From assembly GCA_900540865.1 (NCBI GenBank), contig UQHH01000002.1, positions 27,551 to 91,550 of the forward strand: a stretch of DNA of 64,000 nucleotides, given 5' to 3'. The position numbers were made by a program, and so were the translations under genes. The notes under the pieces were generated by a model. The model had not been told where the DNA came from, made no database searches, and saw nothing but the letters and a program-made list of their open reading frames with translations. Below, piece after piece: positions 18,201-25,864 of this stretch. Each line of letters starts with the position of its first letter. Positions within the stretch are counted from its first letter, which is position 1. Source of the DNA: an uncultured Oscillospiraceae bacterium (GTDB lineage Bacteria > Bacillota > Clostridia > Oscillospirales > Acutalibacteraceae).

Positions 18201-18780
18201 CCTCCTTGAGCTCTGTGGAAAGCTGCTCCAAATCGATTTCGGACAGAAGCCTTTTCACGGCCTCCGCGCCCATTCCGGCCTCGAAATCGTCCTCGTATTT
18301 TTCACGCATTTCGCGGTAGTCTTTTTCTGTCAAAATCTGCATCTTCGTAAGGCCCCTGGCATCGCCCGGGTCGGTTACGATATAGGCCGCAAAATACAGC
18401 ACCTTTTCGAGCAGGCGCGGGGAGATGTCGAGCATCAGGCCGATTCTCGACGGTATTCCCTTGAAGTACCAGATATGGGAAACGGGTGCTGCCAGCTCAA
18501 TGTGGCCCATGCGCTCCCTTCTGACCTTCGCGCGTGTAACCTCAACGCCGCAGCGGTCGCAGATTTTGCCCTTATAGCGGATTCTTTTATACTTTCCGCA
18601 GTGGCATTCCCAGTCCTTCTGCGGTCCGAAAATACGCTCGCAGAACAGGCCGTCGCGTTCCGGCTTTAAGGTACGGTAGTTGATGGTTTCCGGTTTTTTT
18701 ACCTCGCCATGCGACCAATCCCTAATCTGTTCGGGAGAAGCAAGTCCTATTTTAATTGATTCAAAAACGTTAAACTCCAT
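15220..18780 (-). CDS. rpoC: DNA-directed RNA polymerase subunit beta'
   Basis: Catalytic clamp subunit of RNA polymerase, 1186 residues, full length for Firmicutes. The N-terminal zinc ribbon CHCGKYKRIRYKGKICDRC (about residues 58-76) is present, the catalytic Mg-binding NADFDGDQM loop (about residue 447) is intact, and the second zinc site (CGTHEG ... CRAKHGVCRKCYG) lies in the C-terminal half. I use ATG 18780: the upstream TTG at 18789 is one base from the GGGGAGG site, too close to be used. It follows rpoB after a gap of 17 bases and ends before a strong terminator. Confidence 0.98.
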   Translation of the reverse strand: MEFNVFESIKIGLASPEQIRDWSHGEVKKPETINYRTLKPERDGLFCERIFGPQKDWECHCGKYKRIRYKGKICDRCGVEVTRAKVRRERMGHIELAAPVSHIWYFKGIPSRIGLMLDISPRLLEKVLYFAAYIVTDPGDARGLTKMQILTEKDYREMREKYEDDFEAGMGAEAVKRLLSEIDLEQLSTELKEELENATGQKRVRLLKRLEVVESFRLSGNRPEWMILDVVPVIPPDIRPMVQLDGGRFATSDLNDLYRRVINRNNRLKRLLELEAPDIIIRNEKRMLQEAVDALIDNGRRGRPVTGPNNRALKSLSDMLKGKQGRFRQNLLGKRVDYSGRSVIVVGPELKMYQCGLPKEMALELFKPFVMKRLVETKVSQNIKAARKAVERAKPEVWDALEVVIKGHPVLLNRAPTLHRLGIQAFEPVLVEGRALKLHPLVCTAYNADFDGDQMAVHVPLSAEAQAEARFLMLAAGNLLKPSDGRPVTVPTQDMVLGSYYLTLDKDGEKGEGKVFRDFDEALMAYDTDVVSLHAKIKVRRELEIGGEVKSAMIETTVGKIIFNRPIPQDLGFVDRSKPENLFELEISFLVGKKQLGKIIDRCIRVHGTQVTSKVLDDVKAQGFKYSTKGAITVAVCDAEIPQAKKEIIAKAEEDIDTVTGLFKEGLVSNEERYESVLKIWEKATNDVTSALQKNLGRYNPIFMMADSGARGSMSQIRQLAGMRGLIANTSGKTIEIPIRANYREGLNILEYFISSRGARKGLADTALRTADSGYLTRRLVDVSQEVIIREDDCGTHEGIEVFEIRDGKESIESLHERLLGRYLCEDFIDDKTGEILVSRETMMGDEEADIIVNAGVERIKIRSILGCRAKHGVCRKCYGSNLANGMPVTVGEAVGIIAAQSIGEPGTQLTMRTFHTGGVASAEDITQGLPRVEELFEGRKPKHLAIISEIAGDVRFEEIKNNRHAVIFNKETGDEKSYLIPFGSRVKVEEGQTIEAGDMITEGSVNPHDVLAIKGAQAVQDYLIQEVQRVYRMQGVDINDKHIEVIVRQMMKKVRIEDPGNTNLLPSTLVDKNEFLSANEEICARVENGEEDLREATCTQMLLGITKASLATDSFLSAASFQETTRVLTDAAIKGKVDPLMGLKENVIIGKLVPAGTGMHRYSDVELEETYPAAAVNEYEQAQAE

Positions 18781-18797
18781 ATTCGCCAAGCCTCCCC

Positions 18798-21700
18798 TTA
18801 CAGTTCATCGCTGTCAAAATCATCGATTAAATCGTCTTCTTCCTCTTCAAAAATAGACGACTCGTCAAACATGTTGTTGTCGTCGGGATCATCCTCCAGC
18901 TGGAAGCCCTCCATGGTCGTCATCACCTCGTCCTCAGCAAGCGCGCTGTCCGGTACCGCCGTGATTTCGTCGTCCTCGTCGAAGTTCTGCTTGAGGTCGA
19001 TTTCCTCGTTGTCCTTGTCGAGTACCTTGACGTCGAGCGAAAGCGACTGCAGCTCCTTGATAAGAACCTTGAAGGATTCCGGAATGCCCGGCTTCGGGAT
19101 GTTCTGACCCTTGACGATTGATTCATAGGTCTTGACACGCCCGACGACGTCGTCCGACTTGACCGTCAGGATTTCCTGCAGCGTGTATGCCGCGCCGTAA
19201 GCCTCGAGCGCCCAGACTTCCATTTCTCCGAAGCGCTGTCCGCCGAACTGCGCCTTGCCGCCGAGCGGCTGCTGCGTTACGAGCGAGTACGGGCCTGTGG
19301 AACGCGCGTGGATTTTATCGTCAACCAGGTGATGGAGCTTCAAATAGTACATATAGCCAACGGTAACGGGATTATCGAAATATTCGCCCGTCCTGCCGTC
19401 CTTGAGCCATGTCTTGCCGTCCTCGCTCAGTCCCGCCTGGCGGAACGCCTCAAAGATATCCTCTTCGTGCGCGCCGTCGAACACAGGCGTCATAATCTTC
19501 CAGCCGAGCGCCTTCGCGGCATAGCCCAGATGAACCTCGAGCACCTGCCCGATGTTCATACGGGAAGGAACGCCGAGGGGGTTGAGCACAATATCGAGCG
19601 GTGTGCCGTCCGGCAGGAACGGCATATCCTCGACGGGGAGGATTCTCGAAACGACGCCCTTGTTGCCGTGGCGGCCGGCCATCTTATCGCCGACTGAAAT
19701 CTTTCTTTTCTGCGCCAGGTAGCAGCGCACGACCTTATTGACGCCCGGCTGCAGCTCGTCGTGGCTGTTCTCCCTTGTGAACACCTTGACGTCCACAACA
19801 ATGCCGGACTCGCCGTGCGGAACGCGCAGGGAGGTGTCCCTGACTTCCCTGGCCTTTTCGCCGAATATAGCGCGCAGCAGGCGTTCCTCAGCGGTGAGCT
19901 CCGTCTCGCCCTTCGGCGTGACCTTGCCAACCAGTATATCGCCCGCCTGCACCTCGGCGCCGATGTGGATAATACCCTGTTCGTCCAAATCCTTGAGCAT
20001 ATCCTCGCCGACGTTCGGGATGTCGCGCGTAATTTCCTCCGGGCCGAGCTTCGTGTCCCTGGCCTCGGTTTCATATTCCTCTATATGGATAGACGTATAA
20101 ACGTCGTCCCTGACAATCTTTTCATTGATGAGGACAGCGTCCTCGTAGTTATAGCCTTCCCAGGTCATAAAGCCAATCAACGCGTTCTTTCCAAGGCTGA
20201 TTTCACCGTTCTTCGTGGCCGGGCCGTCGGCGAGCACTTCGCCCCTCAAGACGCGCTGCCCCTTATCGACGACAGGAATCTGGTTGATGCAGGTTCCCTG
20301 GTTTGAGCGCATGAACTTCGTGACCTTGAATTCCTCGATTTTTCCGGAATCGTAGCGCACGGCGATTTTGTCCGCGCTTACGGAAAGGACCACGCCGTCC
20401 TCTTTGGACAGCAGGCACACGCCGGAGTCGACGCCCGCCTTGTATTCCATGCCGGTGCCGACAATCGGGGACTGCGTGACCATCAGCGGAACGGCCTGCC
20501 TCTGCATGTTCGAGCCCATCAGCGCGCGGTTTGCGTCGTCGTTCTCAAGGAACGGAATCATCGCCGTCGCGACGGAAACGACCATCCGGGGAGATACGTC
20601 CATATAATCGAAACGGTCACGCTCAAGCTCCACGAACTCGTCGCGGTAACGTCCGTTGATTTTTGGGTTTTTAAAACGCCCGTCGTCGTCGAGCGGCTCG
20701 TTGGCCTGCGCAACGTAGAATTCATCCTCCACGTCGGCCGTCATATAAACGACCTCGCCGGTAACGACGCCCGTCTCTTTATCTACCTTACGGAACGGCG
20801 CCTCGATAAAGCCATATTCGTTGATACGCGCGAACGTCGCAAGGTACGAAATCAGGCCGATGTTCGGTCCTTCCGGCGTCTCAATCGGGCACATGCGGCC
20901 GTAATGGCTGTAGTGGACGTCGCGCACCTCAAAGCCCGCGCGGTCACGTGAAAGGCCGCCGGGGCCGAGCGCCGAAAGACGCCTTTTATGCGTAAGCTCC
21001 GCGAGCGGGTTGGTCTGGTCCATAAACTGCGAAAGCGGCGAGGAGCCGAAGAACTCCTTGATTGCCGCCGTAACCGGGCGGATGTTGATTAACGCGTTCG
21101 GCGACAGGTTATCGAGGTCCTGCGCCTGTAAGGTCATCCTTTCGCGGATTACCCTCTCAAGCCTTGAGAAGCCGATGCGGAACTGGTTCTGCAGCAGCTC
21201 GCCCACGCTGCGGATGCGGCGGTTGCCGAGATGGTCGATGTCGTCCGTCGTGCCTAAGCCGCAGGCAAGGCAGTTCATATAGTTGATAGATGAGAAAATA
21301 TCGTCAATAATAATATGGTTCGGGATAAGGTCGCCGCGGCGCTGCGCAATGGTTTCCTTGAGCAGCTCCTGGTCGCCGCCGCAGGCGTCGAGGATTTCGC
21401 ATAATACGGCGAAGCTTACCTTCTCGTTGATGCCGCATTCTTCCTCAGCGTTGAAATTGACATACCCGCCGATATCGACCATGCCGTTGGAGATGACCTT
21501 GACCGTCTTGCCCTCCACGTCTACAAACGCGGTATTAACGCCGGCGTTCTCAATCTCCATGGCAAGCTCGCGGCTGATTACGTCGCCCGCCATCGCCATG
21601 ACCTCGCCCGTGCGGGGGTTTGCAATCGGCTCCGTAATCTTCTGGTTTGCAAGGCGCGCGGAAATACCAAGCTTCTTGTTGTATTTATAACGGCCGACGC

Positions 21701-22511
21701 GCGACATATCGTAGCGCCTGGCGTCGAAAAACAGATTATTGATGTGTGTCTGCGCGCTTTCCACCGTCGGCGGTTCGCTCGGGCGGAGCTTGCGGTAGAC
21801 CTCAATCATCGCTTCCTCTGTGTTCTTGCAGGGGTCTTTCTCGATGGTCGCGCGGATGCGCTCATCCTCGCCGAAGTAGTCGAGGATTTCCCCGTCGCTT
21901 CCCAGACCCAGCGCGCGGATAAACACCGTGATGGGAATTTTGCGGTTTTTATCGATACGGACGTAGAAAACGTCGTTCACGTCGTTTTCATACTCAAGCC
22001 AAGCGCCCCTGTTCGGGATAACCGTGGAGCTGAAAAGCTTTTTGCCCGTCTTGTCATATTCCATCTTGTAATAAACGCCCGGGGAACGAACCAGCTGTGA
22101 TACGATGACGCGCTCGGCGCCGTTGATTACGAACGTGCCGCTCGAGGTCATAAGGGGGAAGTCGCCCATAAAGACGTTGGATTCCTTGATTTCGCCCGTC
22201 TCTTTATTGAGCAGGCGCGCGACGACGCGCAGGGGGGCGGCGTAGGTGGCGTCCCTTTCCTTGCATTCCGTTACGCTGTAATTGGGATTGTCAACGTCAA
22301 GTGTGTAGTCCACAAAGTCGAGAACCAGATTGCCGGTGTAATCGGTAATGCCCGATACATCCTGAAATACTTCCTTCAGCCCTGTGTCTAAAAACCATTT
22401 GTAGGATTTTTTCTGTACCTCGATGAGGTTCGGCATATCGATAACCTCGTCGATTTTAGAAAAGCTCATCCTCTCATTTTTACCAAGCTTTGTCGGCTTG
22501 ACATTCACCAT
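18798..22511 (-). CDS. rpoB: DNA-directed RNA polymerase subunit beta
   Basis: Second large RNA polymerase subunit, 1237 residues. The rifampicin pocket segment SSPLSQFMDQTNPLAELTHK..LSALGPGGL has the wild-type residues at the positions equivalent to E. coli D516, H526 and S531, so no resistance substitution is seen. IETPEGPNIGLI and the late GGKAQFGGQRFGEMEVWALEA motif are intact. The C-terminus is an acidic tail (EEEEDDLIDDFDSDEL). The ribosomal stalk genes rplJ-rplL usually found just upstream are absent; instead there is a promoter at 22669-22697 and spoVAC beyond it. Confidence 0.98.
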   Translation of the reverse strand: MVNVKPTKLGKNERMSFSKIDEVIDMPNLIEVQKKSYKWFLDTGLKEVFQDVSGITDYTGNLVLDFVDYTLDVDNPNYSVTECKERDATYAAPLRVVARLLNKETGEIKESNVFMGDFPLMTSSGTFVINGAERVIVSQLVRSPGVYYKMEYDKTGKKLFSSTVIPNRGAWLEYENDVNDVFYVRIDKNRKIPITVFIRALGLGSDGEILDYFGEDERIRATIEKDPCKNTEEAMIEVYRKLRPSEPPTVESAQTHINNLFFDARRYDMSRVGRYKYNKKLGISARLANQKITEPIANPRTGEVMAMAGDVISRELAMEIENAGVNTAFVDVEGKTVKVISNGMVDIGGYVNFNAEEECGINEKVSFAVLCEILDACGGDQELLKETIAQRRGDLIPNHIIIDDIFSSINYMNCLACGLGTTDDIDHLGNRRIRSVGELLQNQFRIGFSRLERVIRERMTLQAQDLDNLSPNALINIRPVTAAIKEFFGSSPLSQFMDQTNPLAELTHKRRLSALGPGGLSRDRAGFEVRDVHYSHYGRMCPIETPEGPNIGLISYLATFARINEYGFIEAPFRKVDKETGVVTGEVVYMTADVEDEFYVAQANEPLDDDGRFKNPKINGRYRDEFVELERDRFDYMDVSPRMVVSVATAMIPFLENDDANRALMGSNMQRQAVPLMVTQSPIVGTGMEYKAGVDSGVCLLSKEDGVVLSVSADKIAVRYDSGKIEEFKVTKFMRSNQGTCINQIPVVDKGQRVLRGEVLADGPATKNGEISLGKNALIGFMTWEGYNYEDAVLINEKIVRDDVYTSIHIEEYETEARDTKLGPEEITRDIPNVGEDMLKDLDEQGIIHIGAEVQAGDILVGKVTPKGETELTAEERLLRAIFGEKAREVRDTSLRVPHGESGIVVDVKVFTRENSHDELQPGVNKVVRCYLAQKRKISVGDKMAGRHGNKGVVSRILPVEDMPFLPDGTPLDIVLNPLGVPSRMNIGQVLEVHLGYAAKALGWKIMTPVFDGAHEEDIFEAFRQAGLSEDGKTWLKDGRTGEYFDNPVTVGYMYYLKLHHLVDDKIHARSTGPYSLVTQQPLGGKAQFGGQRFGEMEVWALEAYGAAYTLQEILTVKSDDVVGRVKTYESIVKGQNIPKPGIPESFKVLIKELQSLSLDVKVLDKDNEEIDLKQNFDEDDEITAVPDSALAEDEVMTTMEGFQLEDDPDDNNMFDESSIFEEEEDDLIDDFDSDEL

Positions 22512-22668
22512 GGGCGTATCACTCCATTCCTGATAGTTAGTCCGCTGTCTTCCATAAGGCCCCGCAACATTTTTAAAAATACCACTTGATTTTTGAAAAA
22601 TTTTATGCTAATATCAACCCGTCGAAAGGGCGATAAGGGCAAGCTATGCCATTATGGTGCATTTTCTT

Positions 22669-22697
22669 ATTTTATTTGATTGTCAAGAGTTTGTCAA
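22669..22697 (-). promoter_or_regulatory. Promoter of rpoB-rpoC
   Basis: Minus strand: TTGACA (22692-22697), 17-base spacer, TAAAAT (22669-22674). A second TTGACA copy lies at 22681-22686 within the spacer. The leader to the rpoB start is about 150 bases with no clear structure. The remaining part of the 312-base gap holds the spoVAC terminator. Confidence 0.75.
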
Positions 22698-22747
22698 GAG
22701 AAATCGCCGGTTTTTTTCGTATTCTTTATGTAAATGAAAAAATAATT

Positions 22748-22773
22748 CCGCAGAAGCAAAAACGCCTCTGCGG
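22748..22773 (-). terminator. Terminator after spoVAC
   Basis: CCGCAGA.GC / GC.TCTGCGG stem with an A-rich loop and flanking T-rich sequence on both strands. It isolates spoVAC from rpoB transcription. Confidence 0.75.
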
Positions 22774-22823
22774 TTTCTTTTTTCGAATCAAAAGCAACGC
22801 CCGGCAAGGTTGTTCAAAACTGT

Positions 22824-23276
22824 TCAAACGGCACCCATGCTCTTCAAGATAAAATAGATAATGCCATACACGACGGAGGCCGTAATTCCGTATACTAAAA
22901 CAGGCCCCGCGATAATAAACATTTTGGCGCCCAGACCGAGGATATAGCCTTCGCTTTTAAATTCAATAGCGGGCGACACGATTGAGTTTGCAAAGCCGGT
23001 AATCGGAACGAGCGTACCGGCTCCCCCGTGCTTTGCGAGCTTGTCATATATGCCGATACTTGTAAGCAGCGCGCCCAAAAACACGAGCGTCACGGAGGTA
23101 AGCGTGGCGGCCTCTGTTTTATCCATGCCGCACAGCATATAAATATCGGTGAAGCCCTGCCCTATGGTGCAAATCACGCCGCCAAACAGGAACGCCTTGA
23201 GGCAATCTAAAAAAAGGTGGCTGTTCGGCGACGCTTTTTCCGTCATTTTGGAATATTCTTTCTTTGATACATTCAC
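22824..23276 (-). CDS. spoVAC: Stage V sporulation protein AC
   Basis: SpoVAC is an inner-membrane channel component that moves Ca-dipicolinic acid into the forespore and acts as a mechanosensitive channel in germination. At 150 residues it equals the Bacillus SpoVAC length, and it carries the family segments LKAFLFGGVICTIGQG (residues 28-43), VPITGFANSIVSPAIEFKSEG and GAKMFIIAGPVLVYG, which distinguish it from SpoVAE. About five membrane helices. AAAGGGTGAG precedes the ATG. The usual spoVAD and spoVAE partners are not next to it. Upstream, on the minus strand, GGGAATAAT resembles a forespore sigma-F -10 box, but the spacing to a TGATTA -35-like element is short. Confidence 0.9.
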   Translation of the reverse strand: MNVSKKEYSKMTEKASPNSHLFLDCLKAFLFGGVICTIGQGFTDIYMLCGMDKTEAATLTSVTLVFLGALLTSIGIYDKLAKHGGAGTLVPITGFANSIVSPAIEFKSEGYILGLGAKMFIIAGPVLVYGITASVVYGIIYFILKSMGAV

Positions 23277-23375
23277 GTAAACTCACCCTTTCACAGTCAA
23301 TTATTCCCTGTTTGGGCCCGCTTAATCATATTGATTTCCGATTTTAGAACATTTTGTTAAATTTCTATTATTTAT

Positions 23376-23403
23376 TTGCAGGCGCGGGCGTTTCGTGTAT
23401 AAT
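23376..23403 (+). promoter_or_regulatory. Promoter of the cysteine desulfurase-thiI operon
   Basis: TTGCAG (23376-23381), 16-base spacer, TATAAT (23398-23403). Confidence 0.7.
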
Positions 23404-23445
23404 GATATGTGACTTGTGGTCTGTTTTTTATATTGGAAGCAAGAG

Positions 23446-24585
23446 GTGTTTGAAACGGGCACGAACGTTTATCTGGACAACAGCGCGACGACGGCTGTGT
23501 GCCGCAGCGCCGCGCAGGCGGCCTACGACATGATGACGCTGAATTACGGAAACCCATCCTCCCTGCATGCAAAAGGGCTGGAGGCCGAAAAAGAGATTAC
23601 AAAGGCCCGCTGCTCCATAGCGAAGCAGCTATGTGCGGAAAAGACAGAAATTTATTTCACGAGCGGCGGCACGGAGGCGAATAACCTGGCCGTTTTCGGC
23701 GCGGTGGACGCAAGGCGCCGCATGGGCAATAAAATTGTGACGACCGCGATTGAGCATTCCTCCGTCTTTGAAAGCTGCAAGGAGCTGGAGCGGCAGGGAT
23801 ATGAGGTTATTTTCCTCAAGCCGGAAAACGGCGGCCGCGTCACACCGGAGCAAATTTTTGAAGCGGTGGACAATAAGACAATTCTTATCAGCATTATGCT
23901 CGTCAACAACGAAACGGGCGCCATACAGCCGGTAGAAGCCGCAAGGAAGGCCGCCGTGCAAAAATGCGCGCCGGCGCTTATCCACTGCGACGCGGTGCAG
24001 GCGTTCGGCAAAATCCCGGTTTCACCGCGCAGGCTGAATGTAGATTTGCTCACGGTTTCCGCGCACAAAATACACGGCCCAAAGGGGGCCGGCGCGCTGT
24101 ATGTGAAAAACGGCGTACGCATTTCGCCGCGTACGTTCGGCGGGGAGCAGGAAAACAGGCTGCGCCCCGGTACGGAGGCTGCCCCGCTGATTGCGGGCTT
24201 TGGCGCCGCTGTGCGGGAAATCGATTTGAACGCGATTGAAGAAATCCGCGCGCTGCGCGGCTACTGCGCCGAACGGGTTTTAAAGCTTGAGCGCACGGTT
24301 TTGCACTCAGACGACCGGTGCCTTCCCTATATTGTCAATTTCTCCGTACTTGGAATAAAAAGCGAAACCATGCTCCATTTTCTCGCGTCAAAGGGCATAT
24401 ACGTTTCCAGCGGCTCCGCGTGCGCTAAGGGTAAAAAAAGCCACGTGCTTACGGCGCTCGGGCTTTCCACAGAGGAAAGCGGCAGCGCGCTGCGCGTAAG
24501 CTTTTCAAAATATAACACAAGGGCCGACGTAGATTGCCTGATAGAGGCAATCGGTGAAGGAATGCGCACGCTTGCAAGGCGGTAG
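23446..24585 (+). CDS. Cysteine desulfurase (NifS/IscS family, NifZ-type partner of ThiI)
   Basis: PLP enzyme that removes sulfur from cysteine and passes it as a persulfide. Features: YLDNSATT at the N-terminus, the TSGGTEANNLA cofactor segment, HSSVFES (PLP-stacking His), NNETGAIQP, the Schiff-base lysine in SAHKIHGPKG (about residue 202), and the active-site cysteine loop SSGSACAKGKKSH. About 379 residues. The start is uncertain: I prefer GTG 23446 with GGAAG six bases ahead; a GTG at 23416 falls too near the promoter. thiI follows after 41 bases, so its likely job is sulfur donation for tRNA 4-thiouridine, as for NifZ in Bacillus. Confidence 0.92.
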   Translation: MFETGTNVYLDNSATTAVCRSAAQAAYDMMTLNYGNPSSLHAKGLEAEKEITKARCSIAKQLCAEKTEIYFTSGGTEANNLAVFGAVDARRRMGNKIVTTAIEHSSVFESCKELERQGYEVIFLKPENGGRVTPEQIFEAVDNKTILISIMLVNNETGAIQPVEAARKAAVQKCAPALIHCDAVQAFGKIPVSPRRLNVDLLTVSAHKIHGPKGAGALYVKNGVRISPRTFGGEQENRLRPGTEAAPLIAGFGAAVREIDLNAIEEIRALRGYCAERVLKLERTVLHSDDRCLPYIVNFSVLGIKSETMLHFLASKGIYVSSGSACAKGKKSHVLTALGLSTEESGSALRVSFSKYNTRADVDCLIEAIGEGMRTLARR

Positions 24586-24626
24586 GAAGGCGTGAAAAGC
24601 ATAAAGAAGGATGAAGAGGGTAAACA

Positions 24627-25796
24627 ATGAAGGAAATGATACTGATAAAGGTCGGCGAGCTTGCCTTAAAGGGGCTTAACAGGCGTACCTTTGAGGATGT
24701 GCTCGTCAAAAACATAAAAAGAAGCATTTCGTATTTGGGGCCGTTTGAAATCAAAACGGCACAGTCGACCGTATATGTCACGCCGCTCAGGGACGGCGCC
24801 GACCTTGACGAAGCAGAGCGCCGCGTCGGGTGCGTGTTCGGCATTGCCGCCTATTCCAGAGCGTGCTTTGCTGAAAAAAACATGGACAGCATCAACGCAA
24901 ACGCGCTGGAATATTTAAAGGAGCAGTTGGAGCTTGTGCATACCTTTAAGGTGGAAGCAAAGCGCTCCGACAAGCAGTTTCTCTTGAAATCCCCGCAAAT
25001 CTGCGCCGAGCTGGGCGGGTATCTGCTTGAGCATCTCCCGCACCTGAGGGTAGATGTACATAACCCCGAGCTGACCGTTACGGTGGAGATACGCGATTTC
25101 GGCGCGTATATCCACGGGCAGGCTCTGCGCGGCGCGGGCGGCATTCCCGTCGGGACAGGAGGCCGTGCGGCCATCCTCATCAGCGGCGGCATCGACAGTC
25201 CCGTCGCGGCCTACATGATGGCGAAGCGCGGTGTGGAGCTTACCGCCGTTCATTTCGCAAGCCCGCCCTACACGAGCGAGCGCGCCGAGGAAAAGGTCAA
25301 GGAGCTTCTTTCGATTGTTTCCCGCTACAGCGGCAGGATGGTCATGCATACCGTCCCGTTTTCGGAAATCCAGGAGGAAATCCGCAAAAACTGCCCGGAG
25401 GAGCTTTTCACCATCATCATGCGCCGCTTTATGATGCAGATTGCCGAGCGCATTGCGCAGGAAAACGAATGCGCGGCCCTGATTACGGGTGAAAGCCTGG
25501 GGCAGGTCGCAAGCCAGACGATTCACGCCATCGCCTGCACGGACGAGGCGTGCTCCATGCCCGTGTTCCGGCCGCTCATTGGAATGGACAAGGATGAAAT
25601 TATAAAGACGGCGCGCAGAATCGGCACGTTTGAAACGTCCATCCAGCCCTACGAGGATTGCTGCACGGTATTCACGCCGAAGCACCCGCGCACAAGGCCT
25701 GTGCTTAAATTTGTAAAGCTCGCGCAGGAGGAGCTGGACTGTGAAGGTTTGATTGAACGCGCTGTAGAAAACACCTATTGTACGAAAATCGGTTAG
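24627..25796 (+). CDS. thiI: tRNA 4-thiouridine synthetase ThiI
   Basis: ThiI adenylates U8 of tRNA and transfers persulfide sulfur to make 4-thiouridine, and in some organisms supplies sulfur for thiazole. The 389-residue protein has a ferredoxin-like/THUMP N-terminus (residues 1-165) and a PP-loop ATPase domain with SGGIDSPVAAYMMAKRG (about 183-199). It ends in EDCCTVFTPKHPRTRP. The C-terminal rhodanese domain of the E. coli protein is absent, as is usual in Firmicutes. It sits in an operon with the cysteine desulfurase. No thiamine genes are near, so a tRNA role is favoured. Confidence 0.96.
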   Translation: MKEMILIKVGELALKGLNRRTFEDVLVKNIKRSISYLGPFEIKTAQSTVYVTPLRDGADLDEAERRVGCVFGIAAYSRACFAEKNMDSINANALEYLKEQLELVHTFKVEAKRSDKQFLLKSPQICAELGGYLLEHLPHLRVDVHNPELTVTVEIRDFGAYIHGQALRGAGGIPVGTGGRAAILISGGIDSPVAAYMMAKRGVELTAVHFASPPYTSERAEEKVKELLSIVSRYSGRMVMHTVPFSEIQEEIRKNCPEELFTIIMRRFMMQIAERIAQENECAALITGESLGQVASQTIHAIACTDEACSMPVFRPLIGMDKDEIIKTARRIGTFETSIQPYEDCCTVFTPKHPRTRPVLKFVKLAQEELDCEGLIERAVENTYCTKIG

Positions 25797-25864
25797 TATG
25801 AAATAAAGGAACACCGCGCACAACTGCGCTTATGATACAGGACTGAAAACGGGAGGTATATGCC

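Noticed and set aside
21000..21100. Rifampicin-resistance substitution in rpoB
   Set aside because: The cluster I residues equivalent to D516, H526 and S531 are all wild type.
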